A DNA stretch of 18,329 nucleotides from Proteobacteria bacterium UBA1673 (GTDB taxonomy: Bacteria; Pseudomonadota; Gammaproteobacteria; Comchoanobacterales; Comchoanobacteraceae), in contig DCKN01000041.1 in NCBI GenBank assembly GCA_002320385.1, positions 8,229 to 26,557 of the forward strand, written 5' to 3'. The notes beneath the pieces are model-generated. The model did not search any database. It saw only the letters and a program-made list of their open reading frames with translations, and had not been told where the DNA came from. A program made the position numbers and the translations under genes. Below, in pieces: positions 1 through 5,925 of this stretch (within the stretch, counting starts at the first letter, position 1; the number at the start of each line of letters is the position of its first letter).

Positions 1-69
1 TATAGCTCAGTTGGTTAGAGCAGATGACTCATAATCATTTGGTCCTAGGTTCGAGTCCTAGTAGGCCCA
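1..69 (+). tRNA. tRNA-Ile(CAU), 5' end cut by the window edge
   Basis: A tRNA lacking only its first five bases. The D arm is GCTC/GAGC, the anticodon stem GATGA/TCATT, the loop CTCATAA with anticodon CAT at 30-32, and the T arm CTAGG/CCTAG. The acceptor 3' strand TAGGCCC (62-68) is followed by discriminator A69. The 3' strand implies C4-G69 and C5-G68 pairs. These are the pairs reported as determinants for the lysidine synthase TilS, and the TTGGTC variable region resembles E. coli tRNA-Ile2. I therefore read it as the isoleucine tRNA whose C34 becomes lysidine and decodes AUA, not as a methionine tRNA. CCA is not encoded (AAT follows). murB starts two bases downstream. Confidence 0.85.
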
Positions 70-71
70 AT

Positions 72-1103
72 ATGTCGCAAACTTATCAAGTGCAATCGAT
101 CAGAAACACCTTTCGCATGGATGTGCGTTGCTACGACTTGGTTGAAGTTACGCATACGTCGCAGCTACCTGCCTTATTGAAGTCTGCTTTGTCTTATCCC
201 TCGCCTCCGCTGGTTTTGGGGTATGCTAGTAATGTTATTTTGCCAAAACTTTATACTGGCATGGTCATATTGAATCGTATTATGGGCGTTGATGTTGTTC
301 TTGAATCTGCAGAGCACGTTGATGTGGAAGTTGGCTCGGGTGAAGTTTGGCATGACTTTGTTTCTTATGCTTTGTCTCAGGAGTGGTATGGCCTGGAAAA
401 TTTGGCCTTGATCCCAGGCGGCGTTGGTGCTGCATTGGTGCAAAATATTGGGGCGTATGGTGTGGAGATATGTCAGTTTGTTTTGCGTTGCGAAGTATAT
501 TGCCGGCGGACAGGTTTATTTGTTTGGTTGTCTGCTCGAGAATGTGCTTTCGCTTACCGAAGCAGTATTTTCAAGAATGCTCATAAAAACCAATATATCA
601 TTGTTCGCACAGTGCTTCGCTTGGCCAAAACGCCTGATCTTGTCCTAAATTATCCTAGGCTTTCAAACTATATCAAAGAGAACGTTTCCATGGGTACGGT
701 TTCGCCAAACTGTGTTTTCGACGCTGTGTGTGCGATTCGTCGAGCGCGTCTGCCTTGTGTCACAAAAACAGGTACGGTGGGCAGTTTTTTTATTAATCCG
801 GTTATATCAGCTGATCACTTTCATCAATTACAAAACTGTCTTGCGGTGAATGTGGATTGGTTTTTAATGGATGATGGTCGGTATAAGTTGTTTGTAGGAA
901 ATTTACTGTCGCTGTTGGGCTGGCGGGGTTATCGTCGTGGTCAGTTTGTGGTCAACCGTGTTAATCCAATCGTTTTAGAGCATCTTGGTGGCGGTGAATA
1001 CGAAGACTTGATGTGGTTAATTAGTGCGATACAGCAGTCAGTTTGGCAGGTTTTTGCCATTAAGTTATCGCCTGAGCCAGAGATTGTTTGCGGATCAAAT
1101 TGA
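72..1103 (+). CDS. murB: UDP-N-acetylenolpyruvoylglucosamine reductase MurB
   Basis: Cytoplasmic flavoenzyme that uses NADPH to reduce UDP-GlcNAc-enolpyruvate to UDP-MurNAc, the second committed step of peptidoglycan precursor synthesis. The 343-residue product aligns with E. coli MurB throughout. Near the N-terminus it has NTFRMD (compare NTFGID). The FAD-binding core carries GLENLALIPG and QNIGAYGVE. The catalytic Arg lies in AYRSSIF (R163), the catalytic Ser in VGSFF (S238), and the C-terminal Glu in SPEPEIV (E337). The reading frame is open back to position 24, but that start lies inside the tRNA. The ATG at 72 gives the family's normal N-terminus. There is no Shine-Dalgarno site because the tRNA 3' end occupies the upstream region, so the gene is probably co-transcribed with and released from the tRNA. 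Its stop overlaps the convergent dapF by nine bases. Confidence 0.95.
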   Translation: MSQTYQVQSIRNTFRMDVRCYDLVEVTHTSQLPALLKSALSYPSPPLVLGYASNVILPKLYTGMVILNRIMGVDVVLESAEHVDVEVGSGEVWHDFVSYALSQEWYGLENLALIPGGVGAALVQNIGAYGVEICQFVLRCEVYCRRTGLFVWLSARECAFAYRSSIFKNAHKNQYIIVRTVLRLAKTPDLVLNYPRLSNYIKENVSMGTVSPNCVFDAVCAIRRARLPCVTKTGTVGSFFINPVISADHFHQLQNCLAVNVDWFLMDDGRYKLFVGNLLSLLGWRGYRRGQFVVNRVNPIVLEHLGGGEYEDLMWLISAIQQSVWQVFAIKLSPEPEIVCGSN

Positions 1104-1901
1104 TCTGTTGATTTCTACTCTACCAACTGTTGCGCATGCTGCTTTCATAATGACTTGGTTCGTGCCGCTCTGGAAGATGATGTCCCCTCCAGGCTGGTAG
1201 ACTGTGAGTATCTGGAGGTTGTTGTCCTTGCTTTTCTGTCGAAAAAAAGACGCTAGCCCAGCACTGCCACAGCCTTGCGTGTATCCGACGCCTCTTTCGT
1301 ATGTGCGCATACGCAGCGAATTGCCAGATAAAATAGAATAAATACTTATATTAATTCCTTTAGGGAACGCTGTCTTGATACTTGGGTGTGTTGCAAATAA
1401 GCTTAGCGGGAAATCGTCGATATTTTCAATAGTAATAAGTAGGTGTGGGTTACCAATGTCAACGAGATCGCAGTCGATGATGTGGGGTATATCGGCTTGT
1501 GGGTATGGGGTATAGGGCTTTATGGATTGCAATATGCTTTGGGGTATGGAAACCCTTAAACCATCTTCATTGTTATCGGTTATGCTGAATGATTGGTGCT
1601 TTGTCTGAATATGGTTACAATGAATATTCATTTTTTTTAAGTGGTTAGCTAATGCATAAATGCCATTGAGGCAAAGCTCAGCTGAAGAACCGTCCTGGTT
1701 GAAAAACTGGCAACTTGAGATGTTTTCTTTGTATTGATAGGTGATCACTTGGTCGCAACCAATTCCTCGTTTTCTGTCAGCGATCTTTTGAACTGTTTGC
1801 ACTGAAATATCATGATTAACCTCGGTGTCGATGAGTAAAAAATCATTGCCGTTGGTATGCGTTTTGTATGCGCTGATTGTGGGTGCCAAGATCAAGCTCA
1901 T
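1095..1901 (-). CDS. dapF: Diaminopimelate epimerase DapF
   Basis: Converts LL- to meso-diaminopimelate, the lysine precursor and peptidoglycan cross-linking residue. The enzyme is cofactor-independent and uses two cysteines. The 268-residue product keeps both: Cys77 in the FNQDGSSAELCLNG segment and Cys211 in YTQGCGSAG. It also has GNDF (18-21), GIGCDQ (46-51), GNPH (150-153) and RTYERGVG (199-206). It is divergent. The usual CGNG around the first cysteine is CLNG, and the N-terminal HGLGNDF is TNGNDF. The length is typical. The start codon overlaps the stop of the upstream small membrane gene as ATGA, so translation is probably coupled. It is the last gene of the dksA operon and converges on murB with a nine-base overlap. 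Function is inferred from the retained catalytic residues. Confidence 0.9.
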   Translation of the reverse strand: MSLILAPTISAYKTHTNGNDFLLIDTEVNHDISVQTVQKIADRKRGIGCDQVITYQYKENISSCQFFNQDGSSAELCLNGIYALANHLKKMNIHCNHIQTKHQSFSITDNNEDGLRVSIPQSILQSIKPYTPYPQADIPHIIDCDLVDIGNPHLLITIENIDDFPLSLFATHPSIKTAFPKGINISIYSILSGNSLRMRTYERGVGYTQGCGSAGLASFFRQKSKDNNLQILTVYQPGGDIIFQSGTNQVIMKAACATVGRVEINRSI

Positions 1902-2092
1902 TTGTTTTCATTTTCGGTAAACAGGTACTTTAGAAGTGCAATAACGCCCAGTAATTTGATCACGGTATCAAGTAACCTGGATGTTCGCATGCCTAGTTCT
2001 TCAAAAATGCTGTTTTGATCCGGTGCAAGGCTAATTAAAAGTGCGAATAAGATGCACATGATGATGCATGTTGAGATAACAAACCGACTCAT
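1898..2092 (-). CDS. Small two-helix membrane protein of unknown function
   Basis: A 64-residue protein I do not recognise. Two hydrophobic stretches, residues about 4-23 and 43-58, flank a short polar loop containing DQNSIFEELG. This predicts a hairpin in the inner membrane, ending in a charged TENENK tail. Longer reading in this frame reaches 2197, but that overlaps the dksA coding region. The ATG at 2092 overlaps the dksA stop as ATGA and is the natural start. The stop in turn overlaps the dapF ATG. This double overlap is good evidence that the ORF is translated. In E. coli the small gene before dapF is the lipoprotein gene lptM. This protein has no lipobox and no resemblance to LptM, so the position may be coincidence. 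Confidence 0.65.
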   Translation of the reverse strand: MSRFVISTCIIMCILFALLISLAPDQNSIFEELGMRTSRLLDTVIKLLGVIALLKYLFTENENK

Positions 2093-2502
2093 ATTTTTTC
2101 TGCATCTTCTGCAAGACTTTTGCAATCGATGCACTCGTTGGCGACTGGGCGTGCTTCCAGGCGTTTTAAGCCAATATCGGCTTGACATGATTTGCAAAAG
2201 CCGTAAGTATTGTTTTCTATTGCTGAAATTGATTTGTCAATTCGCGTCACTAACTTTCGTTCTCTGCCGTTTCGTTTAAGTAAAAATCCGAGATTGCTTT
2301 CATACGATGCTCTGTCGTTTGCGTCTGGGATTGTTGTGGCGTCATGTTGTATCTGTCCTGCCGTTAATTCAGAGGTATTGAGTAATAGGTTTTTCCATGC
2401 AATTAGATAGTTCCGAAAATGACTGAGTTGGTTTTCGCACATATATTCCTCGCCTTCCTGTTCGTCGTAGGGGGTAATACCGAGTTGGGTGATTAAGTTC
2501 AT
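2089..2502 (-). CDS. dksA: RNA polymerase-binding transcription factor DksA
   Basis: DksA binds the RNA polymerase secondary channel and, with ppGpp, controls rRNA, tRNA and amino acid promoters. The 137-residue product aligns with E. coli DksA from the N-terminal YxExxGEEYM region through the coiled coil to the zinc finger. The coiled-coil tip keeps both acidic residues, D60 and D63, in PDANDRAS. The zinc ligands are C103, C106, C124 and C127 (FCKSC and CIDC). RLEARP and the KSLAED end match the family. It is about 14 residues shorter than the E. coli protein, mainly at the ends. The ATG is preceded by AAGGAG at a good distance and lies behind a clear promoter. It is the first gene of a three-gene overlapping operon with the small membrane protein and dapF. 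Confidence 0.95.
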   Translation of the reverse strand: MNLITQLGITPYDEQEGEEYMCENQLSHFRNYLIAWKNLLLNTSELTAGQIQHDATTIPDANDRASYESNLGFLLKRNGRERKLVTRIDKSISAIENNTYGFCKSCQADIGLKRLEARPVANECIDCKSLAEDAEKI

Positions 2503-2572
2503 GACGCGCTCCTTGAGTTTACTTAAGTTCTGCGTGGGCTAACCATGCACAACCGTATTAAAACTGGCGACG

Positions 2573-2601
2573 AGTATAGCTCTTTACGTTCTAATGAACA
2601 A
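2573..2601 (-). promoter_or_regulatory. Sigma70-like promoter of the dksA operon
   Basis: Read on the minus strand, a -35 TTGTTC (2596-2601) and a -10 TATACT (2573-2578) are separated by exactly 17 bases. A GC-rich stretch CGTCGCC follows the -10. The transcript would start about 60 bases before the dksA ATG. GC-rich discriminators are typical of promoters sensitive to ppGpp/DksA, so autoregulation is possible but only inferred. Confidence 0.65.
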
Positions 2602-2651
2602 GGGTAATATGCTTAAGGGAAGTGTAAGATATTCTAATTTTCATTAACTGC

Positions 2652-2681
2652 TTGACAACACTTACATATTTTTGAGATACT
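2652..2681 (+). promoter_or_regulatory. Promoter of tRNA-Met
   Basis: A perfect -35 TTGACA (2652-2657) and a -10 GATACT (2676-2681) are 18 bases apart. They lie 16 bases before the first base of the tRNA, as expected for a tRNA promoter with a short leader. The promoter is divergent from that of dksA. Confidence 0.65.
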
Positions 2682-2697
2682 TTCACAACCAAATTAT

Positions 2698-2771
2698 GGC
2701 TATGTAGCTCAGCTGGTTAGAGCGCGGCATTCATAATGCTGAGGTCGGTGGTTCAAGTCCACCCATAGCTA
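2698..2771 (+). tRNA. Elongator tRNA-Met(CAU)
   Basis: A complete cloverleaf of 74 bases. The acceptor stem is GGCTATG/CATAGCT, which closes with a G-U pair at 1-72. The D arm is GCTC/GAGC, the anticodon stem CGGCA/TGCTG, the loop TTCATAA with anticodon CAT, the T arm GGTGG/CCACC, and the discriminator A. The T4-A69 and A5-T68 pairs match E. coli elongator tRNA-Met, where they are reported to exclude TilS. The anticodon stem lacks the three G-C pairs of initiator tRNA. CCA is not encoded. I see no obvious terminator in the 62 bases before the convergent transpeptidase gene. Confidence 0.93.
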
Positions 2772-2833
2772 TTCTGTATTTTGCAACGCTCTTTTTATTT
2801 GCGGCATCATCTTTCTAGTTTTGCATCTTTAAG

Positions 2834-3505
2834 TTATGTGGACAACTGAAGTGTGGATCGTCGGTCATATAGATGATCAATGCTTTTGATAAGGATGCTT
2901 GTGTTTTCCCATGGCAAAGGGTTTTCCTTATCGTATATGTAGACTTGTGTGCCTGCTTGTACATTGTCAAACAGCTTGGTGATTTCGTATGGGTTCATGC
3001 GGATACACCCCAGAGAACACGGTATGGTGCCAAGTTTCTTTATGGCAGATGTTCCATGAATGTATACATACCTTGATAATGTGTTTTTATTGTGCGCTTG
3101 TAGCCCGTCTAAGGTTAATATCCTTGATAAGATATTGTCGTATCGTGCTTGTGATGGTTGGTAAATACCTACTGGTGTTTGTGCTTTGTATTTCAGAAGT
3201 GGGTGATTGTTTTGGCCTATTTTATTCCTGATTGAAAACATACCCCTTGGTGTTTTATATGATCCAGGCTTTTCTCCGGTCCCGTTCTTCCCTGTTGAAA
3301 TCTGGTAGCTTTGTAAAACTTTGTTGTTGCTGTCTGTAAAATGCAGCACTTGTGCTTTCACGTCCACGTAAATTTTTTGTTGTGGACTATTGAGAAACCT
3401 TTGTTGTGCCTCGTTTGGCTTGATGATTTCGATGGAGGCTTTTATCTCAACGATAGAATGGACGCACATTAAAATAGCTAAAAGCATGAGTTTTATTTTT
3501 TTCAT
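2834..3505 (-). CDS. Secreted L,D-transpeptidase (YkuD domain)
   Basis: Periplasmic enzyme of the YkuD fold, which uses a cysteine to cut mDAP-D-Ala bonds and form mDAP-mDAP cross-links or attach proteins to peptidoglycan. The 223-residue product begins with a signal peptide (about residues 1-23, cleavage near IKA-S). The domain starts at about residue 44. It contains KTPRGMF (84-90), the conserved HGT (150-152) and the catalytic motif SLGCIRM with Cys167 and Arg169. No lipobox or LysM domain is visible. The stop is TAA. There is no clear Shine-Dalgarno site before the ATG, but a perfect -10 lies just upstream. It is a paralog of the transpeptidase at 5246-5827, on the other side of pckA. The exact reaction (3-3 cross-linking or lipoprotein attachment) cannot be told from sequence. 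Confidence 0.9.
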   Translation of the reverse strand: MKKIKLMLLAILMCVHSIVEIKASIEIIKPNEAQQRFLNSPQQKIYVDVKAQVLHFTDSNNKVLQSYQISTGKNGTGEKPGSYKTPRGMFSIRNKIGQNNHPLLKYKAQTPVGIYQPSQARYDNILSRILTLDGLQAHNKNTLSRYVYIHGTSAIKKLGTIPCSLGCIRMNPYEITKLFDNVQAGTQVYIYDKENPLPWENTSILIKSIDHLYDRRSTLQLST

Positions 3506-3532
3506 ATTGTTTTTATTGTTTTTTTGCTTGCT

Positions 3533-3538
3533 ATTATA
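3533..3538 (-). promoter_or_regulatory. -10 element for the secreted L,D-transpeptidase
   Basis: A perfect TATAAT on the minus strand, which would give a leader of about 20 bases before the ATG at 3505. I find no matching -35 at 16-18 bases upstream, so the promoter assignment is tentative. Confidence 0.4.
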
Positions 3539-3565
3539 TGTTTTTTTAAATTTTGTATTGTTATC

Positions 3566-3585
3566 TTTCTATTAAAAAATAGAAA
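3566..3585. repeat. AT-rich inverted repeat upstream of pckA
   Basis: Perfect 8-bp arms TTTCTATT and AATAGAAA around an AAAA spacer. They sit between the divergent transpeptidase and pckA genes, about 30 bases upstream of the transpeptidase -10. The repeat could be an operator or simply AT-rich cruciform DNA. It uses the same TTTCTAT word as the hairpin at 5882-5903, beyond the other end of the pckA unit. Confidence 0.4.
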
Positions 3586-3719
3586 AATAGTATATTGATT
3601 GTTTGATTATCTAGTCGAATCACTTTGTATATGGACGCGTTGTATCATTGTGGAAATTCGCTATTACGTGTGCTAACATTGATTTTCGTTGATAACGAGT
3701 CAGATTAAGGAGTCATAAA

Positions 3720-5249
3720 ATGCTAGAAAAAAGCTCGCTCGAATACGGACTTTCACGTGATGAATTGGTGAGTCACGCAATTGAATTTGAAGGGGCTAAG
3801 TTAACAGCCTCTGGTGTTTTGTCTGTAAAAACCGGTTCTCGTACCGGGCGGTCACGCGATGCACGCTATATTGTGGCTGATAATACCACGAATAACTCAG
3901 TACATTGGGGAGACATTAATCGCCCATACAAACGTGTGGATATGGATAAAGTTTGGGATAAGGCTTTAGTTTATGTCAAATCTAAACGGTTATTTGCATC
4001 TGATTTGCAGGTTGGTGCTAGTAGTAAATATGCGTTGGGTGTTCATGTTGTTACTGAGTATGCATGGCATCAGCTCTACTTAAGGAATTTATTTATTCGT
4101 GAGGTTTCTGGCGATATTCCAGATTATTCTCAGTGGACTTTGTTGAGTTTGCCCGGTATGGCTCTATCTCCTGAGCATGACTCTGTTCAATCGGATGTCG
4201 GCTTGTTTATTGATATTACAAAACGTCGGGTTTTGTTGTGTGGCCTTAAGTACGCGGGCGAGATGAAGAAAGCGTTTTTTTCTGTGTTGAACTACGTCTT
4301 GCCGACCCGAGGTGTGTTGCCCATGCATTGTGCTGCAAATCAAGGTGAGGATGGGGATGTCTCTTTGTTTTTTGGGTTGTCAGGGACCGGTAAAACCACG
4401 CTGTCAGCTGACCCTGGGCGACAATTGATCGGTGATGATGAGCACGGATGGTATTCTGAAGGTGTTTTTAATTTTGAGGGCGGGTGTTATGCAAAGTGTA
4501 TCAACTTGACGCCAGAATCTGAGCCATTGATCTGGCAAGCGGCTCATCAATCAACTGCTGTGTTGGAAAATGTTGTTTTGAATGGTAGAGATGAGCCCGA
4601 TTTTAAAGATAGTTCGTTGACATCAAATACACGTGTGGCCTATCCACGTGATGTCATTCCCAATGCTGTTGAGGGTAACAAGGGCGGGGTGCCCAAGTCG
4701 GTTGTTTTTTTAACTTGTGACCTATATGGTGTGTTGCCTCCGGTGTCTATTTTGGACCATAAACAGGCGTTGTTTTGGTTCTTGAACGGGTATACGGCCC
4801 TGGTTGGCAGTACTGAGATGGGGAGTGCAAAAGAGATTAACCCAACTTTCAGTACCTGTTTTGGCGCAGCGTTTTTCCCAAGAAACCCCACCGTATATGG
4901 AAGTCTATTGGTCCAGAAGTTGCGATCAAGCCAGGCGAGTGTTTATTTAGTAAACACTGGGTGGTATGGTGGATCTTATGTTTCTGGTGGTAAGCGTTTT
5001 GATCTTTCTGTCACGCGAAGGATTATTGACCAAATCCATTCGGGTAGTGTGTTGGCTGCTGAAAAGACGGTTTTTCCTGTTTTTGATTTGCAAATTCCAG
5101 TGGCACTAGCAGGTGTTGACTCGACGCTTTTAGACCCGAGAAAAGCATGGTCTGATCATCAGGCTTTTGAAAAATACTGCAAATTATTACATAGTTCTTG
5201 TCAGAAGAATTTTTCCCAGTATGAGACTGATGAGGTTGTTGTTATTTGA
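3720..5249 (+). CDS. pckA: ATP-dependent phosphoenolpyruvate carboxykinase
   Basis: Converts oxaloacetate plus ATP to phosphoenolpyruvate, CO2 and ADP, the entry to gluconeogenesis from TCA intermediates and amino acids. The 509-residue product has the substrate-binding RTGRS (41-45) and the PEPCK P-loop GLSGTGKTTL (219-228). It also has the metal-binding kinase-2 motif GDDEHGW (238-244) and the NTRVAYP segment that contacts the nucleotide. It is slightly shorter than the roughly 540 residues of E. coli PckA. AAGGAG at 3707-3712 sits eight bases before the ATG. The 200-base upstream region is AT-rich, and I could not fix one convincing promoter in it. The stop codon overlaps the TTG start of the second L,D-transpeptidase, so the two are probably co-translated. 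The gene suggests a cell that lives at least partly on amino or organic acids. Confidence 0.96.
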   Translation: MLEKSSLEYGLSRDELVSHAIEFEGAKLTASGVLSVKTGSRTGRSRDARYIVADNTTNNSVHWGDINRPYKRVDMDKVWDKALVYVKSKRLFASDLQVGASSKYALGVHVVTEYAWHQLYLRNLFIREVSGDIPDYSQWTLLSLPGMALSPEHDSVQSDVGLFIDITKRRVLLCGLKYAGEMKKAFFSVLNYVLPTRGVLPMHCAANQGEDGDVSLFFGLSGTGKTTLSADPGRQLIGDDEHGWYSEGVFNFEGGCYAKCINLTPESEPLIWQAAHQSTAVLENVVLNGRDEPDFKDSSLTSNTRVAYPRDVIPNAVEGNKGGVPKSVVFLTCDLYGVLPPVSILDHKQALFWFLNGYTALVGSTEMGSAKEINPTFSTCFGAAFFPRNPTVYGSLLVQKLRSSQASVYLVNTGWYGGSYVSGGKRFDLSVTRRIIDQIHSGSVLAAEKTVFPVFDLQIPVALAGVDSTLLDPRKAWSDHQAFEKYCKLLHSSCQKNFSQYETDEVVVI

Positions 5250-5827
5250 GTGCCGTAGGTTTTCTGCGATATCTAATTGATGCTTTTTTGCATATTGTCT
5301 ACTCGGTTGTCGTCTTATTCAGTCGTCGGTTTATTTTAGTTGATGTGCGTAGCCAAAAACTGTATTTGTATGCTTTTGGTTGGTGCATTCAATCATATGA
5401 TGTTTCGACGTCCCGAAACGGTGTGGGAGAAGCGGCGGACTCTTTTAAAACGCCCCGGGGCTGGTTTAGTGTTGTTGATCGATTTGGAGATGGGTCACCT
5501 GCTAATATGACTTATAGAGGGCGTAAGCCTGCTGGTCTACTGGAAGACGATCGCATATTGGATAATGATCCTATCCTAGCAAGAATTCTTTGGCTGTCTG
5601 GGCGACAACTTTCTAACGCAAATACTTACGGTCGTTATATTTATATCCATGGTACACGACAGGAGCGTATGGTGTCGAGGCGTCCCCTGTCGCTGGGTTG
5701 TGTTAACCTAGGTCCTGTGGATATGATTGAGCTTTATTTAAATGTCGCTTGCACCCGAAGGCCGTGGGTTTTGATTGTTGATAGCCTTGATGCGTTGCCT
5801 TGGCAACCGTATTTTTTTAACTTGTGA
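5246..5827 (+). CDS. Membrane-anchored L,D-transpeptidase (YkuD domain)
   Basis: A second YkuD-fold transpeptidase of 193 residues. An N-terminal hydrophobic segment (about residues 5-26) without a signal-peptidase site suggests an inner-membrane anchor with the domain in the periplasm. The motifs are SFKTPRGWF (66-74), HGT (135-137) and SLGCVN with the catalytic Cys152. The usual Arg two residues after the cysteine is Asn154, a variation also found in other YkuD proteins. It is clearly similar to the 2834-3505 protein, including YIYIHGT and the DALPWQ-like end. Translation most likely begins at TTG 5246, which overlaps the pckA TGA as TTGA, with a weak AGG upstream. No downstream ATG would keep the hydrophobic segment. 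A hairpin that may end this transcript follows at 5882. Confidence 0.87.
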   Translation: MSAVGFLRYLIDAFLHIVYSVVVLFSRRFILVDVRSQKLYLYAFGWCIQSYDVSTSRNGVGEAADSFKTPRGWFSVVDRFGDGSPANMTYRGRKPAGLLEDDRILDNDPILARILWLSGRQLSNANTYGRYIYIHGTRQERMVSRRPLSLGCVNLGPVDMIELYLNVACTRRPWVLIVDSLDALPWQPYFFNL

Positions 5828-5881
5828 GATGAGGATTGGTTAGTAATTTAATATTTTAATAATACTGACCTGCTATTCTAA

Positions 5882-5903
5882 ATAGAAAATGCTGGTTTTC
5901 TAT
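5882..5903. terminator. Hairpin between convergent genes, possible terminator
   Basis: Perfect 8-bp arms ATAGAAAA and TTTTCTAT enclose the loop TGCTGG. The position between the ends of the convergent transpeptidase and argS genes fits a bidirectional terminator. However, the stem is AT-rich and has no long T run on either side, so it would be weak. Confidence 0.45.
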
Positions 5904-5925
5904 ATTAAGAAATCTTAAGGTATTT

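Noticed and set aside
24..71. N-terminal extension of murB to the ATG at 24
   Set aside because: The segment lies inside the tRNA, and the extension has no counterpart in MurB proteins. ATG 72 gives the normal N-terminus.
2093..2197. Longer version of the small membrane protein
   Set aside because: It would be read through the dksA coding region in another frame. The ATG overlapping the dksA stop is a better start.
3600..3706. Single definite promoter for pckA
   Set aside because: Several poor -35/-10 combinations occur (for example TTGTAT with TATTAC at 16 bases), and none is clearly better than the others.
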